NCBI GenBank assembly: GCA_963842835.1
Contig: CAWJIB010000009.1
Coordinates: forward strand, 930,001 to 994,000
Reading direction: 5' to 3'
Source of the DNA: Roseiarcus sp963842835
GTDB taxonomy: Bacteria > Pseudomonadota > Alphaproteobacteria > Rhizobiales > Beijerinckiaceae
DNA length: 64,000 nt
Shown here: one piece after another, positions 10,379 through 20,931 of the stretch
Numbering within the stretch: the stretch's first letter is position 1
Layout: every line of letters begins with the position of its first letter
Notes under the pieces: model-generated
What the model saw: the letters and a program-made list of their open reading frames with translations, nothing else
The model's database searches: none
Told to the model about the DNA's origin: nothing
Program-made: the position numbers and the translations under genes

Positions 10379-10981
10379 CGGCCCTGCGCGGAGGTTTGTG
10401 CGTTGATTTGCACTGAACGGGAACCCCGCCGCAACCGCGCTGACGATCTGAAGACGATCATCTTTTAGACATCTGGGCGGGGTCCCAAAACGTGCAAATC
10501 GCTCGCCGCGTCAATTCAGAGGCGGCGTTTTAAAATCAATAACTTATGCGACGACCAGAGAAGGGTCCCGTTTCCCTGCACATTCACGCCTCATGTATCG
10601 AAGCCTCTACAAAATGCATGAAGCCGCGCTCCATGGGCGCGCCGGGACGCCACTGCGGATAGTCAACCCAGGATCGCGCCCAGCGCCTACGCGGAAGCTG
10701 CACTGAATTCCGAATGACGGCGCAGCAGCGTCGGCGGCCCCAGACGCAGGAACGGCGGGTTTCCACCCAGTCCAGACGAACGAGGCGACCATCGCAAATC
10801 GACCCCGAGCCGACAATCGAAAGGGCCGAAGTCGAGCCAGACATTGATCGGCATTTCAGTTCGGCCGATCGGATCATTCAACCTGCGCGACATTGGCCAC
10901 CTGGAAGGTGCGCCGACCGCGCTTGTTGAGCCAGGCGACTCATCGTCAGGCGCGACGACTTCAAGCGGCCGATGCAAGTCG
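10379..10981. other. Gene-free region downstream of oxyR
   Basis: No reading frame here looks like a protein I recognise; overlapping frames on both strands are arginine-rich shadows. The first 120 bases hold a large imperfect palindrome (listed separately). The stretch 10500-10570 is relatively AT-rich. The rest has ordinary GC content and no visible signal. A decayed gene cannot be excluded. Confidence 0.4.
10405..10500. repeat. 96-base imperfect palindrome after oxyR
   Basis: GATTTGCAC (10405-10413) pairs with GTGCAAATC (10492-10500). Inside it, GGGAACCCCGCC (10419-10430) pairs with GGCGGGGTCCC (10476-10486) with one bulged base. The two stems are separated by unpaired 5-base segments, and the central loop is 45 bases. 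The left arm starts 27 bases after the oxyR stop. It could be a terminator-like RNA structure or a small palindromic mobile element. Confidence 0.6.
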
Positions 10982-11521
10982 CTACTTGTTGATCGTCGCT
11001 GCGCCGGCCGTGCACGCCGCCTCATCCTGCGAGCCGGTTCCGCCCGAGCAGCCGATCGCGCCGATAAGTTTGCCGTCCTCAATCAGCGGAATGCCGCCTC
11101 GCGAGGCGATGATGCCGTCCAAACTAAGCAGATATTTGTTGTCCGATTTCTGAACGCCGTCCTCGAAAACTTTGGTCGCTCGGCGATAACTCGCCGAAGC
11201 GCGCGCCTTGTGCTCGGCCACCGCAATCGAGGCGAGCTGCGCGCCGTCCATGCGCCCGAAAGCGACGAGGTTGGCGCCCGAATCGACCACGGCGACATTC
11301 ACTGCCCAACCGCGCTTGTTGGCCTCGGCCATCGCCGCGCTGATCGCCGTTTGCGCGCGCGCAAGCGAAATCGGCGCGCCGTACGGCGTGTTGAACGGCA
11401 TCTTGTCTGGAATGACGTCGAGCGGATTGCCCGTAGGCGCGGCCGCCTGCTGCGCGCTGGCGGCGCCGCCGAACGCAAGCAACGCGACCAAGGCCAATGC
11501 ATTTGGGGCCAGCTTCGTCAT
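10982..11521 (-). CDS. Secreted GlcG/HbpS-like (DUF336) haem-binding family protein
   Basis: This 179-residue protein starts with an Sec signal peptide (MTKLAPNALALVALLAFGGA, cleavage after ASA near residue 23). The mature part is a GlcG/HbpS (DUF336) domain. Family marks are ARAQTAISAAMAEANKRGWAVNVAVVD, GANLVAFGRMDGA and the glycine-rich SRGGIPLIEDGKLIGAIGCSGG. HbpS-type members bind haem and act in redox sensing or iron handling outside the membrane; GlcG has no proven activity. The start at 11521 has GGGAGGG eight bases upstream. Proximity to katG and oxyR makes a link with haem or oxidative stress attractive, but that is inference. Two cysteines near the C-terminus could form a disulfide. 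Confidence 0.82.
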   Translation of the reverse strand: MTKLAPNALALVALLAFGGAASAQQAAAPTGNPLDVIPDKMPFNTPYGAPISLARAQTAISAAMAEANKRGWAVNVAVVDSGANLVAFGRMDGAQLASIAVAEHKARASASYRRATKVFEDGVQKSDNKYLLSLDGIIASRGGIPLIEDGKLIGAIGCSGGTGSQDEAACTAGAATINK

Positions 11522-12021
11522 GAATCCCTCCCATCTCCACCCGTCTACGCCCATTCTTTCAGCGTTTCGCGAGATGAATGATCGCGCAAAATATCGCCGA
11601 ACACAAATCTCGCTAGCCCTTGGCCCCATCCAGCGCCGGGCGCCGGCGCTTGCTCACGCCCATCGCAGCGGTCGATCGTCAGCGCGTCGCCAAGATGATC
11701 CTGCGCCGCGCGAGATTGATCCGCGCTTCGCCCTGCGCAGGCATGAGGCTCTGTGTCGTGTCGAGAGCCGTCGTTGACTTGAGTTTCCGCCAATGGCGCT
11801 CTTGTCGCAGGCCATCGATGCCGCCCGGGCGAATAACAACTTTCCACCCATTGCTGACGCGCGGAGTCGGCGCCCAAAGGTCAGATTTCAGGACCGCATG
11901 GAGAGCGAGGAGCAGCGCCTGACGGCGCGACCCCTCATCCCACGGGGAGTGCGAAGCATTCGTCCGCGTCGGCCCTCGGCCGACCCCTCCTCTCGCAACG
12001 GGAGTCGGGATCGCGCCGATT
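11522..12021. other. Gene-free region between the GlcG-like gene and aceB
   Basis: No convincing coding sequence is visible in these 500 bases. The last hundred bases hold copy 2 of the dispersed repeat. The rest shows ordinary GC content, short shadow frames and no clear hairpin. Promoter elements of the GlcG-like gene must lie in the first part but could not be pinned down. Confidence 0.45.
11925..12006. repeat. Dispersed intergenic repeat, copy 2 (inverted)
   Basis: Read on the minus strand this segment gives GAGGGGTCGGCC, CGACGCGGACGAATGCTTCG and GGGATGAGGGGTCGCGCCG in the same order as the segment at 6139-6236 on the plus strand. It ends 16 bases before the aceB stop codon. Its place between genes fits a REP-like family. 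Confidence 0.7.
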
Positions 12022-13620
<1,599 letters not shown>

Positions 13621-13841
13621 GGCGAGACCCCTGGCAAGCGCGAAAGCGCGAAAGTCTCGTCCCTATAGAAAATTTCGCGCGCCGGGGATATCCGCCCTCG
13701 CAAGGTTTTCGGCAGGTCTTTTCCCGACAGGCGGGAAAAGCCGGTCGGCGGCGGCTCGGGTCAGTGCCGAGGACTTCCAACCGACCTCACGACGGCGACA
13801 GGCGCAGGGCATGACGAGCCATCGCCTCTTAAGCCTTGGCG

Positions 13842-14117
13842 TCAGGCCGCCAGATCGCGATGCGAGTGCCCGTACCAGGCGCGCGTCGCGCGCGCGCGGG
13901 CGAGCCTCTGGCTGGGGTCGTCGTCGAGCGGCAGGGCCGTGCAATCGGCCAGATCCGCCCGCAAAAGGCCGATGTCGTTCAGCTCCCGGTCGGACATCTG
14001 GCCGAGCAGCGCCAAGGTTCGCCTGGCTTCCATGACGCGCGCCGGCCAGCCCAGCGCGCGCCAGACCAAGGCGCTGAGATCGGCGCGGCGCCGAGAGGCG
14101 GGCGAGACATCGAGCAT
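13842..14117 (-). CDS. DUF1127 small protein
   Basis: This 91-residue basic protein has the DUF1127 pattern RRTLALLGQMSDRELNDIG near residues 35-53, followed by the LLRADL continuation. DUF1127 proteins of alphaproteobacteria are small arginine-rich proteins that in some species bind RNA and influence phosphate or carbon metabolism and small-RNA turnover. The start at 14117 is preferred because GGAG lies six bases upstream; the ATG at 14129 has no ribosome site. It is divergent from a LysR-type gene 155 bases away, which probably controls it. The exact role is unknown. Confidence 0.8.
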   Translation of the reverse strand: MLDVSPASRRRADLSALVWRALGWPARVMEARRTLALLGQMSDRELNDIGLLRADLADCTALPLDDDPSQRLARARATRAWYGHSHRDLAA

Positions 14118-14213
14118 CGGATTCTCCATCGGGCAAAAGATTCCCGTTCGCCGCCGAAAGGCTGCGCGTCGAACGGTCGAACTGTGTTGACGCTGGCGAT
14201 TATGCCGATTCGC

Positions 14214-14252
14214 TATTGATCGGTCCAACGAATGTTTGTAGAGTAATCAATA
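14214..14252. promoter_or_regulatory. Inverted half-sites between DUF1127 and LysR genes
   Basis: TATTGAT at 14214-14220 and ATCAATA at 14246-14252 are exact inverted copies 25 bases apart in the divergent intergenic region, just upstream of the LysR-type start codon. They are candidates for regulator half-sites. The spacing is longer than a single T-N11-A box. Confidence 0.35.
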
Positions 14253-14272
14253 ACGGAAGCGGATCGATTGCC

Positions 14273-15139
14273 ATGCTCGACACCGACCAACTGCGCTCCT
14301 TTCTCGCCATCGTCGACACCGGCTCGTTCACCCGCGCCGGCGAGCGCGTCAACAAGACCCAGTCGGCGGTCTCCATGCATATCCGCCGCCTCGAGGAGCA
14401 GCTCGGCTGCGCGTTGTTCGTCAAACAAGGCCGCGCGGCGAGGCTGACGAACGAGGGCGAGCGCCTGATCGAATTCGCGCGCCGGATGATGCAGATCGAG
14501 GCGGGGGCGATGGCGGCGCTGTCGCGCAAAGGCCTCATCGGCGCGGTGCGGCTAGGCATTCCCGACGACTACGCCGAGGCGTTCCTGGCCGACATTCTGA
14601 CCATCTTCAATCGCCGCCACCCGCTGGTCCAGGTCTCCGTGGTCTGCGAGAATTCGGTCGAACTTGCCGCGCAGGTTCACGCCGGCGCGATTGAAATCGC
14701 CCTGGTGACCGGCCACGAGGGCCTGCAAGGCTTCGAGCTCATCCGCGAAGAGCCGCTCGTCTGGGTCGCCGCCGAGCGCTTCAAGCCGCCCGAGGGCGCG
14801 CCGATCCCGCTCGCGCTGGGCAGTCCGACCTGCCTTTGGGGAAAAATCACCGAAGTCGCGCTGCGCGATCGGCCCGGCGCGACGCACGGCCTGTTCTTCT
14901 CCAAGAACTACACCGCCGTCATCACGGTGGTGCGCGCCGGCCTCGCCGCGACGGCGCTGCCGATCGGCATGGCGGGGGACGACTTGCGCGTGCTCGGGCC
15001 CGAGGACGGGCTGCCGAGCCTGCCGCTGACCCGCATGGGCCTCATCTTCGCGCCCGGACAGATTTCCGAGGAGTCCAAGGCGCTGGCGGAGGCGATCCGC
15101 GCCACGATCGGCGGCGCCGCCGCGCGCAAGGCGGCCTGA
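14273..15139 (+). CDS. LysR-type transcriptional regulator
   Basis: This 288-residue regulator has an N-terminal helix-turn-helix (LDTDQLRSFLAIVDTGSFTRAGERVNKTQ, residues 2-30 in parts) and a LysR effector domain starting near residue 90 (GAVRLGIPDDYAE). It lacks the OxyR cysteine pair. Effector and targets are unknown. Its divergent neighbour, the DUF1127 gene, is the obvious candidate target, and LysR/DUF1127 pairs are common in this bacterial group. The start at 14273 begins the conserved domain. An upstream ATG at 14216 would add 19 unconserved residues. Confidence 0.85.
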   Translation: MLDTDQLRSFLAIVDTGSFTRAGERVNKTQSAVSMHIRRLEEQLGCALFVKQGRAARLTNEGERLIEFARRMMQIEAGAMAALSRKGLIGAVRLGIPDDYAEAFLADILTIFNRRHPLVQVSVVCENSVELAAQVHAGAIEIALVTGHEGLQGFELIREEPLVWVAAERFKPPEGAPIPLALGSPTCLWGKITEVALRDRPGATHGLFFSKNYTAVITVVRAGLAATALPIGMAGDDLRVLGPEDGLPSLPLTRMGLIFAPGQISEESKALAEAIRATIGGAAARKAA

Positions 15140-15147
15140 CGCGCCCC

Positions 15148-15864
15148 TCAGCCCTCGGCCGAGACTGGCTCGCGCGGCGGATCGCCGGCGAAGCCGCAGG
15201 CCGCGAGCGCCTCGCGCATGTGGTCCGGCGCCGGCGCTTCGACCACGATCGGCGCCTTGCTCTTGGATATCGGCACATCGATCCGGCGCGCCAGCAGTTG
15301 CAGCGCGATGTCGGCGCGCGCGCCATAGACGGAATCGCCCAGAATCGGCCAGCCCTGCGCCGCGCAGTGGACGCGCAGTTGGTGGGTGCGGCCGGTCAGC
15401 GGCTCCAATTCCAGCCAGGCGACGGCGGCGTCGCGCCAGCGGCCACGGCCTTTGACGCGCCAACGCGTCTGCGCGGGCAGGCCGGCGGCGTCGACCTTCA
15501 TCCACCAGCCGCGCTTGGGATCGAGCCGGCCAAGCGGCAAATCGATCAGGCCCTCCTCGGATTCGGGGCCGCCGACGACGATGGCCCAATAGGTCTTGGC
15601 GATTCTGCCCTGCTTGAACAGCAGGCCGAGCTTTTCCAGCGCCTTGTGATGACGCCCGAGCACCAGGCAGCCCGCGGTGTCGCGATCCAGGCGATGGGCA
15701 AGCGCGGGCTTGCGCGGCAGGCCGAAGCGCAGCGCGTCGAAATCGTCTTCGAGATTGGCGCCGCCCTTGGGGCCGCGGTGCACCGCGACTCCGGCGGGCT
15801 TGTCGATGACGAGCATCAGGGCGTCGCGATAGAGCAGGCGGGCTCTTGTTTCTTCGGGCGTCAT
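15148..15864 (-). CDS. RluA-family RNA pseudouridine synthase
   Basis: This 238-residue enzyme converts uridine to pseudouridine in rRNA or tRNA. The catalytic motif is HRLDRDTAGCLVLGR with Asp60 as nucleophile. The second family motif, LTGRTHQLRVHCAAQGWPILGD, lies near residues 165-186 (quoted in part). There is no S4 domain, which places it with the short RluA/TruC-like or RluE-like forms whose target site cannot be assigned here. The start at 15864 gives a normal N-terminus with the LLYRDALMLVIDKPAGV strand. It converges on the LysR-type gene and is divergent from ftsY. Confidence 0.88.
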   Translation of the reverse strand: MTPEETRARLLYRDALMLVIDKPAGVAVHRGPKGGANLEDDFDALRFGLPRKPALAHRLDRDTAGCLVLGRHHKALEKLGLLFKQGRIAKTYWAIVVGGPESEEGLIDLPLGRLDPKRGWWMKVDAAGLPAQTRWRVKGRGRWRDAAVAWLELEPLTGRTHQLRVHCAAQGWPILGDSVYGARADIALQLLARRIDVPISKSKAPIVVEAPAPDHMREALAACGFAGDPPREPVSAEG

Positions 15865-15919
15865 GGGGTCATAGCTAGGCCATGGCGCGGACCGCGCGCA
15901 AGGCAAAGAGGACGAAAGA

Positions 15920-16972
15920 GTGGGCGATACCGGCGAGGAGAAGCCGAAGGCCGGTTTGCTGCGGCGCCTGTTCCAGCGCGGCGAAGCTGCGCCCGCGCCC
16001 GCTGCAAGCGACCCCGCCGCGAGCGAGCCGGTCGCGCCGCCGGGGCGAAGCTGGCTGTCCCGTCTCAAGGCGGGGCTGTCGCGCTCCTCTTCGGCGATCG
16101 GGCGCGGCATCGCCGATATTTTCACCAAGCGCAAGCTCGACGCCGCCTCGCTCGACGACCTCGAAGACATTCTCATCCAGGCCGATCTCGGCCTCGGCGC
16201 GGCGACGCGCATCCGCGAGGCGGTCGGACGCGGGCGCTACGACAAGTCGATCGAGCCCGCCGAAGTGAAGGCGATTCTCGCCGACGAAGTCGAGCGGGTC
16301 CTCGACCCCGTTGCGCGGCCGCTCGTCATCGACAGGGCGAAGAAGCCGTTCGTCATTCTCGTCGTCGGCGTCAACGGCTCCGGCAAGACGACGACGATCG
16401 GCAAGCTCGCGGCCCAGTTCGCCGCCGAGGGGCTGAAGGTGACGCTCGCGGCGGGCGACACGTTCCGCGCCGCCGCGATCGAGCAGTTGCGCGTCTGGGC
16501 GGGGCGGACCGGCGCCGACATTGTCGCGCGAGATCAGGGGGGCGACGCGGCGGGCCTCGCCTTCGACGCGCTGACGCGCGCGCGGGCCTCGGGCGCCGAC
16601 GTGTTGCTGATGGACACCGCCGGGCGCTTGCAGAACCGCGCCGAACTGATGAGCGAACTGGAAAAGATCATCCGCGTGATGAAGAAGGTCGACCCTGAGG
16701 CGCCGCACGCGACATTGCTCGTGCTCGACGCCACGGTCGGGCAGAACGCGCTGAGCCAGGTGGAGATCTTCGGCCGCGTCGCCGGCGTCACCGGCCTCGT
16801 CATGACCAAGCTCGACGGCACCGCGCGCGGCGGCATTCTCGTCGCCATCGCCGAGAAATTCAGCCTGCCCGTGCATTTCATCGGCGTCGGCGAAGGCGTC
16901 GACGATCTCGAACCCTTCGCCGCGCGCGATTTCGCCGAGGCGATCGCGGGCGTCGAGCGGGCGGAGGGGTGA
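15920..16972 (+). CDS. ftsY: Signal recognition particle receptor FtsY
   Basis: This 350-residue SRP-type GTPase docks ribosome-nascent-chain-SRP complexes at the membrane for insertion of inner-membrane proteins. It has a short acidic and proline/alanine-rich A region (residues 1-45), an N domain, and the NG GTPase. G1 is GVNGSGKTTT near 150-159, followed by DTFRAAAIEQLRVWA, DTAGRLQNRAELM (G3) and TKLDGTARGG (G4). The start is GTG at 15920 with GAGG eight bases upstream. It is followed 74 bases later by yciB on the same strand. Identity is sure. Confidence 0.95.
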   Translation: MGDTGEEKPKAGLLRRLFQRGEAAPAPAASDPAASEPVAPPGRSWLSRLKAGLSRSSSAIGRGIADIFTKRKLDAASLDDLEDILIQADLGLGAATRIREAVGRGRYDKSIEPAEVKAILADEVERVLDPVARPLVIDRAKKPFVILVVGVNGSGKTTTIGKLAAQFAAEGLKVTLAAGDTFRAAAIEQLRVWAGRTGADIVARDQGGDAAGLAFDALTRARASGADVLLMDTAGRLQNRAELMSELEKIIRVMKKVDPEAPHATLLVLDATVGQNALSQVEIFGRVAGVTGLVMTKLDGTARGGILVAIAEKFSLPVHFIGVGEGVDDLEPFAARDFAEAIAGVERAEG

Positions 16973-17046
16973 TGGCTGCGGCCGAAAACACCGACCGCCG
17001 TCATGACTAGCCACTGCGCGCACTTGCGAAACGAGGACATCTTGCG

Positions 17047-17646
17047 ATGACGAACACGCCCGCCGCGCCGGTCAGGCCGAAAGCGCTCAATCCCTGGCTC
17101 AAGTTCACGCTGGAGCTCGGGCCGCTGGCGCTGTTCTTCGTCGTTTACGGCAAGCTCGGCATATTCGCCGCCACCGGCGTGCTGATGGTCGGCGTCGTGG
17201 CGACGCTCGGCGTCTCCTATGCGATGCTGCGGCGCATTCCGATCATGCCGCTGGTGACAGCGGCGATCGTGGTGATCTTCGGCTCTCTGACGCTGATCTT
17301 CCACGACGAGACCCTCATCAAGATCAAGCCGACCGCGCTCTATCTCTTGTTCGGCGGCGCGCTGTTCGTCGGCCTCGCGATCAAGAAGCCGCTGCTGAAG
17401 ATCATGTTCGACGGCGCGCTGCACGTGACCGAGGAGGGCTGGCGCAAGCTGACCTGGCGGTGGGCGTTCTTCTTCCTCGTCCTGGCGGCGCTCAACGAGA
17501 TCGTCTGGCGCACGCAGACCACCGATCTCTGGGTGAAGTTCAAGACCTTCGGCTTCTTGCCGCTGACGCTGCTGTTCGCGATCGCGCAAGCGCCGCTGAT
17601 CATGCGCTTTGAGGCCAAGAGCGAAGGGCCGGCTGAGGATTTTTAG
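17047..17646 (+). CDS. yciB: YciB-type inner membrane septation protein
   Basis: This 199-residue protein with five or six membrane helices matches YciB/IspZ, which influences envelope synthesis and septation by an unclear mechanism. Typical segments are LKFTLELGPLALFFVVYG, KPTALYLLFGGALFVGL and the C-terminal LNEIVWRTQTTDLWVKFK with its family W-x(2)-F/W-V-x-FK pattern. It follows ftsY on the same strand, a frequent order in this bacterial group. The start at 17047 has GAGGA upstream. It converges on the S4 gene with a shared hairpin between. Confidence 0.92.
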   Translation: MTNTPAAPVRPKALNPWLKFTLELGPLALFFVVYGKLGIFAATGVLMVGVVATLGVSYAMLRRIPIMPLVTAAIVVIFGSLTLIFHDETLIKIKPTALYLLFGGALFVGLAIKKPLLKIMFDGALHVTEEGWRKLTWRWAFFFLVLAALNEIVWRTQTTDLWVKFKTFGFLPLTLLFAIAQAPLIMRFEAKSEGPAEDF

Positions 17647-17657
17647 TCGAGGCCGCC

Positions 17658-17691
17658 GCCGTCATCGCTTCGGTCCGCTCGCGATGACGGC
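17658..17691. terminator. Hairpin between convergent yciB and S4 genes
   Basis: GCCGTCATCGC (17658-17668) pairs perfectly with GCGATGACGGC (17681-17691) across a 12-base loop. It fills the 45-base gap between two convergent genes, so it probably ends transcription from both sides. T-runs are poor, so efficiency is uncertain. Confidence 0.6.
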
Positions 17692-17997
17692 TTATCTCGA
17701 CGCCCCGCCCGCGGCGTCCTCCATCACGTGATACAGCGCGCGCGCCTCCGGCGCCGGGCCGCGGCGCACGCCGAGCGCTTCGACGCGCACCGCCGTCCAT
17801 CGGGCGCCGACGGGAAAGACCAGGACGTCGCCGGCGCGCACCGAGCGGCTCGGCTTGTCCAATGAGATCGTCGCGCCGCCCCGCGACAGGCGAACGCCGC
17901 CCTCCTCGACGATGCGCGCGGCCAAGCTCCGAGTCTTGAAGAAGCGCGCGCGCCACAGCCAGACGTCGACCCGGCAGGTCGCGACCGGCTCGTTCAC
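17692..17997 (-). CDS. S4-domain RNA-binding protein (Hsp15-like)
   Basis: This 101-residue protein consists of one S4 domain: CRVDVWLWRARFFKTRSLAA, then GGVRLSRGG and VRAGDVLVFPVG. It resembles Hsp15/HslR, which rescues stalled 50S subunits carrying nascent chain-tRNA after heat shock. The start is GTG at 17997 overlapping the TGA of the helicase gene (GTGA), so the two are translationally coupled. The pairing of a Suv3-like helicase with an S4 protein suggests shared work on structured RNA or ribosomes. That link is inference from coupling. Confidence 0.85.
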   Translation of the reverse strand: MNEPVATCRVDVWLWRARFFKTRSLAARIVEEGGVRLSRGGATISLDKPSRSVRAGDVLVFPVGARWTAVRVEALGVRRGPAPEARALYHVMEDAAGGASR

Positions 17998-20555
17998 GAG
18001 GCGACGCCTGCCGACGCCGCGCGCCGGCGCCGCTTGCGACGCACGCGGCGGGCGGGCGAAGCCGCCGGTTTGACGAGCGGCGCGAGGGCGGCGAAGGGCG
18101 AGACGGCGGGGCCGCCGCCCGCCGGCGCCTTGGCCGCGTTCGGGCGCCGGCGCCAGAGATTCGTTTCGCCCTCGCTCTTGCGCGCAGGCGCGAAGCCGAG
18201 CGCGCGCAGGATCGCCTCGGCTTGGCCCTGTTTCCAGCCGAGATCGGCCAGCAGCGCCGGCGTCAGGGGAATGGCGCCCGCATGTTCGGAGGCGGCGCGC
18301 GCGAGCGCGTCGAGCCGCTCCAGCGCAAGCACCGGCGCCGCCATTCCGGCGACGGCGCGCAGGCCGCGCAAGCCCAGGGCCTCGGGCGGCGGCGCGGGGT
18401 GGGGCAAGCCGGTCAACGCGTCCACAGACGGGCGCCAGCCCGGCCGCGCCAGCTCGGCGAAGACCTCGCAAACCATCCTCGCCTCGGGCGTCAGCAGAGC
18501 CGGCAGATAGAGGCTGAAGGCGCCGAAGCGCACGCCGAGGCCCTTGAGCGTTCGCCGCTCGGAGCGGCTGAGGGCGCGAAGCTGCGTCTCCGCGTTTCCG
18601 CGGTCGACGACGCCGAACTGCTCGACCATTTGATAGGCGAGGCCGCGCGCGAGGCCCTTGAGCCGCCCGTCGGCGACCGCGCCTTTAAGCCGCTTAAGGA
18701 CGAAGAGGCGCCGGCTCGACTCCGCCGCGACGTAGGCCTCGAGCCGCCTTGTGGCGCGCTCGCGCGCGGGCTCCGCGCCGAATTCGGCGTTGAGGCGCAC
18801 GCGCGGCGAAAACGGCCGGCCGCCCATGATCTCGCCGGCCGCGTGGCCGCGCCACAGCACGGTCCCGTTCGGCTCCAAAGCGAAGGCTTCGTCGCCCTCG
18901 CTCGCGAGCTCGCCGAGGCGACGGGCGATTTCCGGCGCCACCGCGCGTTCGACCGCGCCGCGCAAGGCGCGATTTTCCAAGGCGGAGGCGCCGCGTTCCG
19001 GCTCGAAGTCGACGCCGGCGAGCTTGCCGACGAGATGGCCCTCGACCGTCACCGCCCCATCGGCGCCGACGCCGCCGAGGACCGGGCCGGAGCGTTGGTT
19101 GAGACTGCGCAACAAAGCGCTCGTGCGCCGGTCGATGAACCGCTGCATCAGACATTGGTGCAGGGTGTCGGACAGCCGGTCCTCCAGAGCGCGGGCGCGG
19201 CCCTGCCAGCCCTGGGGATCGGCCAGCCAGTCGCCGCGGTTGGCGACATAGGCCAGCGTGCGCACCCGGGCGAGGCGCGCCGAGAGCGCGTCGATGTCGC
19301 CGTCGGTGCGGTCGAGACTGGCGAACTGGCCTTGCATCCAGTCCTCCGGCAGGCGGCGGTCGCGTTGCGTCAAGTGCTCGAACATCGCGCCGATCAGGCG
19401 GGTGTGCTCGTCCTGCGTGGCCTTGCGAAAGTCCGGCGTCTGGCAGACTTCCCAGAGGCGGATCAGGTTGGCGCGATCGCGGCAGCGGCGGACGACGGTC
19501 TCGTCAACAGCCAACTGGCGCAGCGTGGTCTCGTCCTGACTTTCCTCGGAGAGTTTCAACCCCGGCGCCGGCGGCGGAGCCGCCAGGGAGCGCATCAAGG
19601 CCTGGAGCGACTGGAAATCCAGTCGCGCGTTGCGCCACTCCGCCGCCATCACCGGCGGGAAGACGTGGCCTTCGACCGCGGCGATCACGTCCGGGTCCAT
19701 GTCCGGGGCGTCGCCGGTCACGCCGAACGTTCCGTCCTTGCGGAAGCGTCCCGCCCGCCCAGCGATCTGGCCGATCTCTTGGGGATGGAGCCATCGCGCC
19801 CGCCGCCCGTCGAACTTGCGCAGGCCGGCGAAAGCGACGTGATCGACGTCCATGTTCAGCCCCATGCCGATGGCGTCGGTGGCGACGAGAAAATCGACCT
19901 CGCCGGACTGGAACAACTCCACCTGCGCGTTGCGGGTGCGAGGGCTGAGCGAGCCCATCACCACCGCCGCGCCGCCGCGCTGGCGGCGGATCAGTTCGGC
20001 GATGGCGTAGACCGCGTCGGCGGAGAAGGCGACCACGGCGCTGCGCCTGGGCAAACGGGTGAGCTTCTTAGGGCCGTCGTAGAGCAACTGGGAAAAGCGA
20101 TCGCGCGACTGGATCTCGGCATGGGGACAGAGGCGGCGGATCAGCGAGGCGGCGGTCGCCGCGCCCATCAGCATCGTCTCGGCCTTGCCGCGCGCGTGCA
20201 GCAAGCGGTGGGTGAAGACATGACCGCGTTCGGGGTCGGCGCAGAGCTGGATTTCGTCGACCGCCAGAAACTCGACCTTGCGGTCCAGCGGCATGGCCTC
20301 GACCGTGCAGACGAAATACGCCGGCGCGGGCGGGATGATCTTTTCCTCGCCGGTGATCAGCGCCACGCTGCGGGCCCCGCGCGCCTTGACGACGCGATCA
20401 TAAATCTCGCGCGCCAGCAGCCGCAGCGGCAGGCCGATCATGCCGGAGGAAAAACCAAGCATGCGCTCCACCGCCAAGTGGGTCTTGCCGGTGTTGGTCG
20501 GGCCGAGGACGGCGACGAGACGCGAGGAATCGCCTCGCCGCGAGGGATCGTTCAT
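17994..20555 (-). CDS. Suv3-like superfamily 2 RNA helicase
   Basis: This 853-residue helicase resembles the mitochondrial degradosome helicase Suv3 and its alphaproteobacterial relatives. Motif I is LGPTNTGKTHLA (residues 17-28). The DExH-like box is LAVDEIQLCADPERGH near 100. Motif III-like GAATAASL, the C-terminal helicase motifs VATDAIGMGLNMD and IGQIAGRAGR (motif VI) follow. A long C-terminal region ends in an arginine- and alanine-rich basic tail suited to RNA binding. The start at 20555 places motif I as in homologues; a frame extension to 20591 adds nothing conserved. It is coupled to the S4 gene. Function in RNA decay or processing is inferred from the family. Confidence 0.88.
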   Translation of the reverse strand: MNDPSRRGDSSRLVAVLGPTNTGKTHLAVERMLGFSSGMIGLPLRLLAREIYDRVVKARGARSVALITGEEKIIPPAPAYFVCTVEAMPLDRKVEFLAVDEIQLCADPERGHVFTHRLLHARGKAETMLMGAATAASLIRRLCPHAEIQSRDRFSQLLYDGPKKLTRLPRRSAVVAFSADAVYAIAELIRRQRGGAAVVMGSLSPRTRNAQVELFQSGEVDFLVATDAIGMGLNMDVDHVAFAGLRKFDGRRARWLHPQEIGQIAGRAGRFRKDGTFGVTGDAPDMDPDVIAAVEGHVFPPVMAAEWRNARLDFQSLQALMRSLAAPPPAPGLKLSEESQDETTLRQLAVDETVVRRCRDRANLIRLWEVCQTPDFRKATQDEHTRLIGAMFEHLTQRDRRLPEDWMQGQFASLDRTDGDIDALSARLARVRTLAYVANRGDWLADPQGWQGRARALEDRLSDTLHQCLMQRFIDRRTSALLRSLNQRSGPVLGGVGADGAVTVEGHLVGKLAGVDFEPERGASALENRALRGAVERAVAPEIARRLGELASEGDEAFALEPNGTVLWRGHAAGEIMGGRPFSPRVRLNAEFGAEPARERATRRLEAYVAAESSRRLFVLKRLKGAVADGRLKGLARGLAYQMVEQFGVVDRGNAETQLRALSRSERRTLKGLGVRFGAFSLYLPALLTPEARMVCEVFAELARPGWRPSVDALTGLPHPAPPPEALGLRGLRAVAGMAAPVLALERLDALARAASEHAGAIPLTPALLADLGWKQGQAEAILRALGFAPARKSEGETNLWRRRPNAAKAPAGGGPAVSPFAALAPLVKPAASPARRVRRKRRRRAASAGVAS

Positions 20556-20931
20556 GGCGCTGAAGGTGGGGAATGGAAGCGCGCGCCGCAAGCTCCCCGG
20601 GAGCTTGTCCGGGATGATCGCTTTCGGAGCGGCGCCGGCGGCTGATGCATCGAAATCTCAGATAGTCACGATTGGCGCCGGTGTCAAAAGGCCCGTCGCG
20701 GGCAGCAATGAAACTGTCGCACGAATCACCGATCCTAGGGTCATCCGACAGGCTGGAGACCAAGCCTCGATGGGCGATTGCGTGAGCGCCAGTTTTTGCG
20801 GAACGCGTTCCTCCGCCCCTCGCATCGTCTCCGATCGGAGCATCCGATTTTCCTCCATCTCGACCGTTTCGCGCGCGCGGGCGCGCGCGGAGTCGTTTTG
20901 CGCCCGCACATTCAACAAGGGGGTTCCGTCA
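20556..20931. other. Intergenic region between helicase and phoH
   Basis: No separate gene is evident in these 376 bases. The phoH frame stays open upstream through much of it, but the extra sequence is not conserved in character. A GC-alternating tract of GCGCGC type sits at about 20872-20890. Promoters of the divergent helicase and phoH genes must lie here but I could not place them. Confidence 0.4.

Noticed and set aside
10584..11082. Overlapping short frames downstream of the GlcG-like gene
   Set aside because: Several frames of similar length overlap on the same strand, none has a family match, and the composition is that of shadow frames.
11208..11777. 189-codon frame on the plus strand
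   Set aside because: It is mostly antisense to the GlcG/HbpS-like gene, which has a signal peptide, a good ribosome site and a family match.
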